This document shows, piece after piece, positions 6,885-13,182 of a stretch of 15,280 nucleotides of DNA. How positions within the stretch are numbered: position 1 is the first letter of the stretch; each line of letters starts with the position of its first letter. The notes below the pieces were generated by a model, which searched no databases, was not told where the DNA came from, and saw only the letters and a list, made by a program, of their open reading frames with translations. The position numbers and the translations under genes were made by a program. The DNA lies in contig JAGQYU010000050.1 in NCBI GenBank assembly GCA_020435885.1, positions 1 through 15,280 of the forward strand. The letters run 5' to 3'. The DNA comes from Flavobacteriaceae bacterium (GTDB taxonomy: Bacteria > Bacteroidota > Bacteroidia > Flavobacteriales > Flavobacteriaceae).

Positions 6885-7715
6885 TTATTGTTTGATTATT
6901 TTAAAAGAACCTTTTTTAGTACCAATAACAACATGAGCCAAATACATACCGGAAGGTAATCCATCCATTTTTACTTTGTATTCGTTGTCCATAGGTTGTT
7001 TGGCTAAGATTTGTTGTCCGATACTGTTATAAATTAAAACTTCTAATATATCCTCATTTGCTTTAAGCGTTAAGATGTCATTCACAACAGGGTTAGGATA
7101 ATAACGAAATCCGGCAGGTAATAGATCTTCAATACCAACTGTTGCTGTATTTACTATTTTAAAATCATCAATTCCAACCCCCCATGTCAGTGAGTTTTGA
7201 TCGGTATATTCAAATTTTACTCTGAAAGCGTTGTTTAAATAAGGTGTAATATCAATTATGGCTGTTGCATTATTACCTGTATCACTGGCAGGCATATCTC
7301 CGTCAACGGTAAGTACAGTTACCCAACTAGAGCCATTCCAGATTTTGATATAAAAATTACCATCATTACTAAATGTTTGATGGTTGTAAATAACTTCAAT
7401 CTGTGCACTTGTAACATTTTCTTGCCCTAAATCTGTTATTGGGCTAACCAATTCTACAGTATAGTTATTATCCGAACAATAGTCATCAATAAATGCTGCA
7501 GCACCTGAGGTAAACGAGGCAGGGGTGAAGTAACCACTACCGGGCATATTCCCGGTAAATCCAAATTGCCAATTACAATTAGTAGTGTTGGTCATTGTCC
7601 AACCAGCTGGAGCAGTAGTACTATCAAAAGTTTCATGAAAAATCTGTGCTTGCATTGTAAATCCAAGACAAATTAATATGTATAGCGTATAAAGTTTTTT
7701 CATCATCTTGGCCAT
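6885..7715 (-). CDS. Secreted protein with choice-of-anchor J/MAM-like domain and T9SS sorting domain
   Basis: A 276-residue exported protein. Residues 5-23 form a signal peptide (KKLYTLYILICLGF, cleavage near MQA-Q). Residues 25-190 look like a MAM/choice-of-anchor J jelly-roll: HETFDSTTAPAGW opening, aromatic strands, and a WGVGIDDFKI closing strand. Residues 204-276 are a type A T9SS C-terminal domain (YYPNPV, then IYNSIGQQI, then LPSGMYLAHV and GSFKIIKQ), directing passage through the outer membrane and surface attachment or release. No catalytic residues are recognised, so a binding or adhesive role is only a guess. The ATG at 7715 directly abuts the TAA of the upstream gene, which implies translational coupling; ATGs at codons 4 and 5 give a tighter signal peptide and could be the real start. 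The ligand is unknown. Confidence 0.85.
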   Translation of the reverse strand: MAKMMKKLYTLYILICLGFTMQAQIFHETFDSTTAPAGWTMTNTTNCNWQFGFTGNMPGSGYFTPASFTSGAAAFIDDYCSDNNYTVELVSPITDLGQENVTSAQIEVIYNHQTFSNDGNFYIKIWNGSSWVTVLTVDGDMPASDTGNNATAIIDITPYLNNAFRVKFEYTDQNSLTWGVGIDDFKIVNTATVGIEDLLPAGFRYYPNPVVNDILTLKANEDILEVLIYNSIGQQILAKQPMDNEYKVKMDGLPSGMYLAHVVIGTKKGSFKIIKQ

Positions 7716-9329
7716 TTAGTTCTCAATCTCAACTCGTTGAACAAAAACATCAGCATTACCGGCAGCATCGGTTACAATCCACTCTCTAACTATAAAAATG
7801 GCTCTTTTATTTACGCATTTTATTAAGGAAGAAGCTCCTTCAATATGCTGATAGACCTCGCCACCCACATTTTCGCCATTTACGGTTCCTTCATATGAAA
7901 CCCATAATCCGGTACCATAACCGCCATATATACTTCTTTGCCCAACATCCATGTGATGATAATTAGTATTTGTAAGAAACGTTAAGTTAGAGTCTTTATA
8001 GTCTCCAAAACCTTGTATACGGTATGGTTTGGTAAAATCAATAGTAGCATACATTCTGCTTTCGTTTAGTGAATCATCCGCAGTGATACCTCCGGAACTT
8101 ACCCATGTGTTATAATCCACTTGATCTTCAAAGAAAAGTTCGATGATCCATCCTGATGAAGGATTTGTATCATTAACAACTTTTCCAATAAGTTTTGAAG
8201 TGCCATCAGATAGCTTTAAGTAATAACCATTTTGCCAGTGATGGTACTTATCAAAAGGAAAACTATTGAACCAAATGTTGGAAGAAAAATTTTCCGTGCC
8301 ACTACCTAATAAACACGATTCTTGAGCTAATTCGTATTCATTATATTCAACGGTAACACCAGAGCAATCATCGCTAAAAGTAACTTCAGGCATTTCTGCA
8401 ATGTTCTGTAAAATCCTCCATTCAGAGAAATTGTTTGCAACGGGTGGAGTAGTATCAAAATCTAAACAACTACACTTTACTTCTGTTTTTATAGAACTTG
8501 CCATTACCCATGATTGACCATTAACGGTTTGTCCGTTTTGTTTATTTCGAGTATCAATTCTAATATTAACATGATCTACTTCACCGGAAACATTATTCAG
8601 TGTAAGTTCATAAATTTTTATACAACATTTTCCATCAGGGAAACTGTTAATTACATCCAACAGTTGTGTGGAATTGCCATCGCTGGTATAGGCTTCAATA
8701 AGTATATATCTACCATCATCCGTAAGTTCGGTTATTGGTAATTCTAGTTTTACTGTTCTTGGTCCGGTATCGGTATTGATGGGGACATTAATCGTTTTTA
8801 CGTTGTTATAACCTCCTGTTGAAGTAAAATAACCAAAACTGCCAATACCGTTATTATTCCTTCTAAAAACATAGGCAAGCATTGACTGAGCATATGCCTG
8901 ATTGGTAGTGTAGGAATATTTTATATAGGATGTAACTGGAATTTCAGTTCTGTAATACCAAACACTATTGCCGCCAGGAACTGCAACTCTTTCAGCAGTA
9001 TAAATATTTCCTTGATCATCTTCAATTTCAATAGATTCACCTGCATTTTTTGTTTTATAAACAATTTCAACAACTATTTTATCAATTGTTTCAAGATCAT
9101 TTATATTTAAAGTTGTAGGAACATTATTCTTTAGCCCAATACTGGAAAGTTCTACCTCAATCCCATCTTTACAGGTATAAGACCAATCCGGGTCAACGGT
9201 ACTAGCTACGTAGTATTCACCTGATGCTTTTTGTTTGATGGGGAGTATTTCTTTATCAGAGAAAGCGTACAATACAGAGCTGATAAAAAAAGCACAGAGC
9301 AACGTGCTAACAAAGTATTTTTTTCTCAT
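7716..9329 (-). CDS. Secreted protein of unknown function with HYR/Ig-like segments
   Basis: A 537-residue exported protein with signal peptide 1-22 (MRKKYF, hydrophobic core, SSVLYA). I do not recognise residues 30-285, which are beta-rich and contain a DTGPRTVKLELPITELTDDG segment and a CC pair (235-236). Residues 293-335 (TTPPVANNF, then VTFSDDCSGVTVEYNE) look like the first half of an HYR/Ig-like repeat, and 507-537 (NKRAIFIVREWIVTDAAGNADVFVQ) like its second half. Residues 340-500 between them resemble a beta domain I recall from other Bacteroidota surface proteins (GWIIELFFEDQVDYNTW, then GFGDYKDSNLTF). There is no T9SS sorting domain at the end, unlike the next gene. A -7 box and a 14-bp palindrome lie upstream. 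Function unknown. Confidence 0.8.
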   Translation of the reverse strand: MRKKYFVSTLLCAFFISSVLYAFSDKEILPIKQKASGEYYVASTVDPDWSYTCKDGIEVELSSIGLKNNVPTTLNINDLETIDKIVVEIVYKTKNAGESIEIEDDQGNIYTAERVAVPGGNSVWYYRTEIPVTSYIKYSYTTNQAYAQSMLAYVFRRNNNGIGSFGYFTSTGGYNNVKTINVPINTDTGPRTVKLELPITELTDDGRYILIEAYTSDGNSTQLLDVINSFPDGKCCIKIYELTLNNVSGEVDHVNIRIDTRNKQNGQTVNGQSWVMASSIKTEVKCSCLDFDTTPPVANNFSEWRILQNIAEMPEVTFSDDCSGVTVEYNEYELAQESCLLGSGTENFSSNIWFNSFPFDKYHHWQNGYYLKLSDGTSKLIGKVVNDTNPSSGWIIELFFEDQVDYNTWVSSGGITADDSLNESRMYATIDFTKPYRIQGFGDYKDSNLTFLTNTNYHHMDVGQRSIYGGYGTGLWVSYEGTVNGENVGGEVYQHIEGASSLIKCVNKRAIFIVREWIVTDAAGNADVFVQRVEIEN

Positions 9330-9369
9330 ATAAACGTTTAATTATTACCCCTTTAATCCTTGTATAATA

Positions 9370-9377
9370 CAAATTTA
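9370..9377 (-). promoter_or_regulatory. Promoter -7 box for the secreted-protein unit
   Basis: The minus strand reads TAAATTTG, an exact TAnnTTTG match, 40 bp upstream of the ATG at 9329. This implies a leader of roughly 30-35 nt. Confidence 0.5.
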
Positions 9378-9400
9378 ACGTTTTTGATGATATTTTAGTC

Positions 9401-9414
9401 TTTCTATATAGAAA
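9401..9414. promoter_or_regulatory. 14-bp perfect palindrome, possible operator
   Basis: TTTCTATATAGAAA is a perfect inverted repeat centred about 34 bp upstream of the -7 box at 9370-9377. Its position suits a dimeric regulator acting near the -33 region, but in AT-rich DNA it could be chance. Confidence 0.3.
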
Positions 9415-9446
9415 ACTTAACAAACAGTAATGTTTTGAATAAAATT

Positions 9447-9468
9447 TGTATATCATTTCAGATATACA
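9447..9468 (-). terminator. Inverted repeat after the radical SAM gene, weak terminator candidate
   Basis: TGTATATC and GATATACA pair perfectly (8 bp) around a six-base loop, 34 nt downstream of the radical SAM stop codon. The minus-strand tail is AATTTTATT, a poor U tract, so termination would be weak. Confidence 0.35.
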
Positions 9469-9501
9469 ACAACTAATTAGAGTATTATTCCTACCTCAAT
9501 A

Positions 9502-10515
9502 TTAAAAAAGTTTTAGCTGAGATGATTGATCTTTATCAAAAAGAGTGTAATTTAATGGAGGTAATTTTTTGCCTTTCAGATACTTATTTCTAGCCAACTG
9601 AAACTGGATAGCTACTTGTTCTGCTATTTTTCCGTCGCCTTTTATACGCCTTCCGTAGTGACTGTCATTCAAATGCCCATTGTGGCAATCCATTATCTGA
9701 TTTAGTATTTTATTTGCCCTATCCGGTAAGGTTTTGTTGACCCAATCTGTAAAAATTTCACCAATAGCACCATTGAGCCTCACAATGGTGTAGGCTGCTG
9801 ATAGAGCACCTAATTCGCTTATTTTTTTTACTACACTAAAGATTTCATCACTATTGATAGATGGAATGATAGGTGCCATCATTACATTTACAGGAATGTT
9901 ATTTTGAGATAATATTTCAATGGTTTTTAATCTTTTTTGGATAGAAGCGGTTCTTGGTTCCAGCAATCTTCGGGTACTTTCTTTTAAAGATGTTACGGAA
10001 ATACTAACATGAACCAGATTATCTTTGGCTAGTTCAGATAGAATATCTAAATCCCTAAGGATCAATGCATTTTTAGTGATAATGCTAACAGAATGTTTAT
10101 ATTGTAAGAAAACCTTTAAAACGTTCCTTGTAATCTCTAATTCCTTTTCAATAGGCTGATAACAATCAGTATTTCCTGATAAAGCAATTACAAAAGGTTT
10201 CCAGTTCTTGCTTGTTAATTTTTCTTCTAACAGTTGTGGAGCATTCCTCTTAAAAAGTATCTTTTTTTCAAAATCAAGTCCGGCACTATATCCCCAAAAT
10301 TCATGTGTATTACGAGCATAGCAGTAAATACAACCATGCTCGCACCCTTGATAAGGATTCATAGAGTAACACAGCCCAAGATCTGGGCTTACAACCTTGT
10401 TGACAATAGTCTTTGGAAATATTTCAATATACTGGGTTCTAGTACTTTCAGTATTTTCACCCTCTAAATAACAATAATTAAGATATTCATTTTCAGCAAT
10501 ATAATTATGTTGCAA
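9502..10515 (-). CDS. PA0069-family radical SAM protein (spore photoproduct lyase-like)
   Basis: A radical SAM enzyme of about 337 residues if the TTG at 10515-10513 is the start. The iron-sulfur cluster motif is C58-E-H-G-C62-I-Y-C65, the standard CX3CX2C that binds a 4Fe-4S cluster and S-adenosylmethionine. Flanking segments (FPKTIVNKV, SMNPYQGCEHGCIYCYARNTHE, SGNTDCYQPIEKELEITR, ITKNALILRDLD, LLEPRTASIQKRL, VMMAPIIP, RLNGAIGEIFTDW) are highly characteristic of the PA0069/Rv2578c group, whose reaction is unknown. Conserved-looking coding sequence (KGRGAQxNxHNHF) continues in frame upstream of the TTG to an in-frame TGA at 10599-10597, with no ATG, GTG or TTG in it, so the true start is uncertain. 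The gene follows aroC on the same strand with no terminator seen between them. Confidence 0.88.
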   Translation of the reverse strand: MQHNYIAENEYLNYCYLEGENTESTRTQYIEIFPKTIVNKVVSPDLGLCYSMNPYQGCEHGCIYCYARNTHEFWGYSAGLDFEKKILFKRNAPQLLEEKLTSKNWKPFVIALSGNTDCYQPIEKELEITRNVLKVFLQYKHSVSIITKNALILRDLDILSELAKDNLVHVSISVTSLKESTRRLLEPRTASIQKRLKTIEILSQNNIPVNVMMAPIIPSINSDEIFSVVKKISELGALSAAYTIVRLNGAIGEIFTDWVNKTLPDRANKILNQIMDCHNGHLNDSHYGRRIKGDGKIAEQVAIQFQLARNKYLKGKKLPPLNYTLFDKDQSSQLKLF

Positions 10516-10596
10516 AAAATGATTGTGCGTATTGATTTGTGCACCTCTACCTTTTATGTATTCAGATTTTTCGATGCTTAAATCTACATCAAGAAA
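10516..10596 (-). other. In-frame upstream coding-like extension of the radical SAM gene
   Basis: These 27 sense codons are in frame with the radical SAM gene and include K-G-R-G-A-Q-I-N-T-H-N-H-F, which I recall as the N-terminal signature of this family. The only stop-free boundary is the TGA at 10599-10597. No standard start codon occurs; ATA at 10557-10555, directly before the KGRG codons, is one base from ATG. A tandem 8-bp repeat (ATCAAGAA twice, 10588-10603) overlaps the upstream boundary. Confidence 0.55.
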
Positions 10597-10641
10597 TCAA
10601 GAAATCAGGTACTTTGTTGATAAGAAAAAGTGTTAAATTTT

Positions 10642-11703
10642 TTAAAGTTTGATGCTTTTATTGAGTAAGTAAAAGTCTGCCAATACCATAGCTGTTAATG
10701 CCTCAACAATTGGTACAGCTCTGGGTACAACACATGGATCGTGCCTTCCTTTGCCTTGTACTTCAACACGTTCACCTTCAGAATTGATTGTTTCATACTT
10801 TTGGAGTAAGGTAGCCACAGGTTTAAAAGCAACTTTAAAATAAATATCCATTCCGTTAGAAATACCCCCTTGAATTCCACCGGAAAGGTTTGTTTTGGTT
10901 GTGCCATTTGTATTAAAAGCATCATTATGCTGAGAACCTTTTAGTTTAGTACCTTCAAAACCACTGCCATATTCAAAACCTTTAACAGCATTGATGGAGA
11001 GCATTGCTTTGCCCAATTCAGCATGTAGTTTATTGAAAACAGGTTCGCCAAGACCAATAGGTACATTCTTTACAACACAAGTTATAGTGCCTCCAATGGT
11101 ATCACCTTGCTTTTTAATTTCTTTGATATGTTCTATCATTTTTTCAGCCGTAGCTTCATCAGGGCATCTTACGGAATTAGATTCAGTATTATGAAAATCA
11201 ATATCTTGCAGTTCTTTATCTAAAGTAATTTCTCCAACGGATGATGTATAGGCATTAATAGAAATTCCTTTTAATAGTTGCTTTGCAATGGCTCCGGAAA
11301 CGATCCAGTTTGCAGTTTCTCTTGCCGATGAGCGCCCACCGCCTCTATAATCTCTTAGACCATATTTCTGAGTATACGTATAATCTGCATGCGAGGGCCT
11401 GAAAGTATTCTTTATATCTGAATAATCTTTTGATTTTTGATTGGTATTTTTAATAATAAAACCAATGGAAGTTCCGGTAGTTTTCCCTTCAAAAATACCT
11501 GATAAAAATTCTACTTCATCAGGTTCCTTACGTTGGGTAACAATAGCTGATTGACCGGGTTTTCGCCTGTCCAGTTCATATTGAATAGCTTTAAGATCAA
11601 GTTCTAAACCCGCCGGGCAACCGTCAATAATACCACCTATTGCTGGCCCATGCGATTCGCCAAAAGTAGTAAGTGTATATAATTTTCCGAAGGAATTACT
11701 CAT
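10642..11703 (-). CDS. aroC: Chorismate synthase
   Basis: A 353-residue enzyme that converts 5-enolpyruvylshikimate 3-phosphate to chorismate, the last step of the shikimate pathway, using reduced FMN; it acts in the cytoplasm as a tetramer. Signatures are GESHGPAIGGIIDGCPAG (15-32) with H18, the DRRKPGQ segment, R102-P-S-H105-A-D-Y-T-Y, R120-G-G-G-R-S-S-A-R-E-T130, and VVPRAVPIVEA near the C-terminus. The two catalytic histidines (H18, H105) are present. The frame is open 23 codons further upstream, but MSNSFGKLYT at 11703 matches family N-termini, and a promoter lies between the two candidate starts, so the longer form is unlikely. It is divergent from acyP; the radical SAM gene follows on the same strand. 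Confidence 0.97.
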   Translation of the reverse strand: MSNSFGKLYTLTTFGESHGPAIGGIIDGCPAGLELDLKAIQYELDRRKPGQSAIVTQRKEPDEVEFLSGIFEGKTTGTSIGFIIKNTNQKSKDYSDIKNTFRPSHADYTYTQKYGLRDYRGGGRSSARETANWIVSGAIAKQLLKGISINAYTSSVGEITLDKELQDIDFHNTESNSVRCPDEATAEKMIEHIKEIKKQGDTIGGTITCVVKNVPIGLGEPVFNKLHAELGKAMLSINAVKGFEYGSGFEGTKLKGSQHNDAFNTNGTTKTNLSGGIQGGISNGMDIYFKVAFKPVATLLQKYETINSEGERVEVQGKGRHDPCVVPRAVPIVEALTAMVLADFYLLNKSIKL

Positions 11704-11726
11704 TTTCAGTTTTTTGAATAGATCAA

Positions 11727-11756
11727 CAAATTTAAAATAAATATTACAGATACAAT
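11727..11756 (-). promoter_or_regulatory. Promoter of aroC
   Basis: The minus strand shows ATTG (11756-11753), an 18-bp spacer, then TAAATTTG (11734-11727), a near-consensus Bacteroidota promoter (TTTG, about 19 bp, TAnnTTTG). The leader would be about 15-20 nt before the ATG at 11703, which supports the shorter aroC start. Confidence 0.65.
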
Positions 11757-11772
11757 TCTTTAATTTTACCAC

Positions 11773-12048
11773 ATGGAACTAAAAGCATATAAAATAACAG
11801 TAAAGGGCAGGGTGCAAGGTGTTTGGTTTAGAAAATATACAAAAGATAAAGCTGATAGTTTATTGCTAAAAGGTTTTGTGATGAATAAACCTAATGGCGA
11901 TGTTTATATTGAAGTGGAAGGTGATAGCCTAGTGCTTACAGAATTTATAAACTGGTTATATATTGGTTCTCCATTATGTGAAGTATCAGAAGTTATCTAT
12001 ACAAAAACTGCTATTCAACTATTTGATGTTTTTGAAGTAAAACGTTAG
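11773..12048 (+). CDS. acyP: Acylphosphatase
   Basis: A 91-residue cytoplasmic enzyme that hydrolyses acyl phosphates such as acetyl phosphate or 1,3-bisphosphoglycerate. The signature GRVQGVWFRKYTKDKA (12-27) contains catalytic R20, whose phosphate-binding cradle is the preceding loop, and N38 in GFVMNKPNGDVYIEVEG orients the attacking water. Both key residues are present and the length matches the family (about 90-100 residues). The start is 69 bp from the divergent aroC start. Its TAG stop overlaps the stop of the convergent TauE/SafE gene by 4 bp, and no terminator hairpin lies between them. Confidence 0.95.
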   Translation: MELKAYKITVKGRVQGVWFRKYTKDKADSLLLKGFVMNKPNGDVYIEVEGDSLVLTEFINWLYIGSPLCEVSEVIYTKTAIQLFDVFEVKR

Positions 12049-12803
12049 AAAAACCAGAGTTTTACAGCCATAATCAAGACCATAGCTATTAAAAAGAATT
12101 TTACAATTCCATCTCCTTTATTGACTGACCATCGGCTGGTAAGCCAACCTCCAAGCGCCTGACCAATGGCCATAACAAGTCCAATCCCCCAATCTAAGTT
12201 TCCATTGAGTCCAAAAACGAGTAGGGTAGCGGTTATGTAAATAGTCATTACCATAGCTTTCACCACATTAGACCTAATCAATGTCATGTGATTGATATTT
12301 GACAATGCCAGTAACATAATAATACCTGCACCTGCTTGTAAAAAACCACCGTAAACACCGATGAAAAAGAAGGCAATACTTCCCCAAAGGGCATGTTTTC
12401 CGGTTATCCGTTCAGTTAATTGGTCAAGATTTTTTTTGGGACTTATCACCATTGATCCTACAATAAGCAGCATCACAATGGCCAAAATACGATTGAATAG
12501 TTCGTCTTTAATATCAATGGCTATCTTAGCTCCAATAATTGCCCCAATGGTTGATGAAAGAGCTAAATACCATGCAAAGGGACTGTAATTTTTGGTTGCA
12601 CCTTTGCTTCTAAAACCTAAAAATGCAAAAATGGTTTGAATCAGAATAGCTATACGGTTAGTACCATTAGCTGTCGCCGAAGGTAACCCTAGAAAGATTA
12701 GAATTGGTAGTGTGAGTGTAGATCCACCTCCGGACAAGGTATTGATAACTCCAACAATAAAACCGATAACTATAAGTAAAATATAATGATACCATTCTGT
12801 CAT
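12045..12803 (-). CDS. TauE/SafE (TSUP) family membrane permease
   Basis: A 252-residue inner-membrane protein with about eight hydrophobic segments in two repeated halves. Each half carries the glycine-rich motif typical of the TauE/SafE (COG0730) anion transporter family: GFIVGVINTLSGGGSTLTLPIL (about 14-35) and FFIGVYGGFLQAGAGIIMLLAL (about 146-167). Family members export or import sulfite, sulfoacetate, taurine-derived sulfonates and similar anions; the substrate cannot be told from sequence and no sulfur genes are nearby. A TATTTTTG box at 12815-12808 lies only 5 bp from the ATG, which would give an almost leaderless transcript if used. The stop overlaps that of acyP. Confidence 0.9.
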   Translation of the reverse strand: MTEWYHYILLIVIGFIVGVINTLSGGGSTLTLPILIFLGLPSATANGTNRIAILIQTIFAFLGFRSKGATKNYSPFAWYLALSSTIGAIIGAKIAIDIKDELFNRILAIVMLLIVGSMVISPKKNLDQLTERITGKHALWGSIAFFFIGVYGGFLQAGAGIIMLLALSNINHMTLIRSNVVKAMVMTIYITATLLVFGLNGNLDWGIGLVMAIGQALGGWLTSRWSVNKGDGIVKFFLIAMVLIMAVKLWFF

Positions 12804-12878
12804 AGAACAAAAATAGAATAGTTTGGAATAAAAAATATTTTTATTGTAAAAAATGTTTTAGAAAATAAAAAAGGGTTT

Positions 12879-12886
12879 TATATTTG
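12879..12886 (+). promoter_or_regulatory. Promoter -7 box for tRNA-Ser
   Basis: TATATTTG is an exact TAnnTTTG match, 10 bp upstream of the mature tRNA 5' end. No clear -33 box is visible. Confidence 0.6.
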
Positions 12887-12896
12887 CATCCGCTTA

Positions 12897-12981
12897 GGAG
12901 AAATGGCAGAGTGGTCGAATGCGGCGGTCTTGAAAACCGTTGAGGGTCACACCTCCGGGGGTTCGAATCCCTCTTTCTCCG
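12897..12981 (+). tRNA. tRNA-Ser (anticodon UGA)
   Basis: The acceptor stem GGAGAAA pairs with TTTCTCC, followed by discriminator G. The D arm is GCAG...ATGC; the anticodon stem GCGGT/ACCGT closes the loop CTTGAAA with TGA at 12931-12933. The long variable arm (GAGGGTCACACCTC) is the class II mark of serine tRNAs, and the T arm is GGGGGTTCGAATCCCTC. The full CCA is not encoded: the sequence after the discriminator is CAAAA. Length is 85 nt. It reads UCA and, by wobble, other serine UCN codons. Confidence 0.97.
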
Positions 12982-12988
12982 CAAAAAG

Positions 12989-13018
12989 AAACCTACAACA
13001 ATTGTTGTAGGTTTTTTG
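12989..13018 (+). terminator. Terminator of tRNA-Ser (26-bp perfect palindrome)
   Basis: A perfect inverted repeat (12989-13014) centred between 13001 and 13002, beginning AAACCTACAACA, followed by a T6 run on the plus strand. It starts 8 nt after the tRNA end. Confidence 0.88.
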
Positions 13019-13138
13019 TTTTCAGAAATGTTGAAATTTTAATTTCATAAATAAATGAAGACAAAAATTAGCAAGTGAAACTTGCGTAGGTTTCTATGAT
13101 TGTATTGGATACCTCTTTTGGGCATCACCAAAGGTAAC

Positions 13139-13153
13139 CCCTCTTTCTTCGCA
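13139..13153 (+). repeat. Degenerate copy of the tRNA-Ser 3' end (att-like remnant)
   Basis: CCCTCTTTCTTCGCA matches the tRNA-Ser 3' end and following two bases (12969-12983) at 14 of 15 positions, 170 bp downstream in the same orientation. It is followed at once by a terminator-like hairpin, as the intact tRNA is. It may be the remains of a decayed tandem tRNA or of an attachment site; no integrase is present. The rest of the 13019-13138 stretch holds only small inverted repeats (13032-13047; GCAAG/CTTGC at 13071-13085). Confidence 0.5.
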
Positions 13154-13155
13154 GA

Positions 13156-13182
13156 AGCTCCACATATTTGTGGAACTTTTTA
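13156..13182 (+). terminator. Hairpin with plus-strand T tract beside the ndh stop
   Basis: The stem 13156-13164 pairs with 13169-13177 with one mismatch, around the loop TATT, followed by TTTTTA on the plus strand. The T tract favours termination of plus-strand transcripts coming from the tRNA side, although the convergent NADH dehydrogenase gene ends at the same place and may use the hairpin in reverse. Confidence 0.55.

Noticed and set aside
6885..9329. The two secreted-protein genes as one protein split by a stop codon.
   Set aside because: The second gene has its own start codon and signal peptide, and its domains are complete, so they are two proteins.
11704..11772. A 23-codon N-terminal extension of aroC.
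   Set aside because: It contains the aroC promoter and does not resemble chorismate synthase, whose normal N-terminus starts at the ATG at 11703.
13019..13138. Small inverted repeats as a CRISPR or integron-like site.
   Set aside because: They are short, unrelated to one another and not regularly spaced; no array, integrase or cassette is present.
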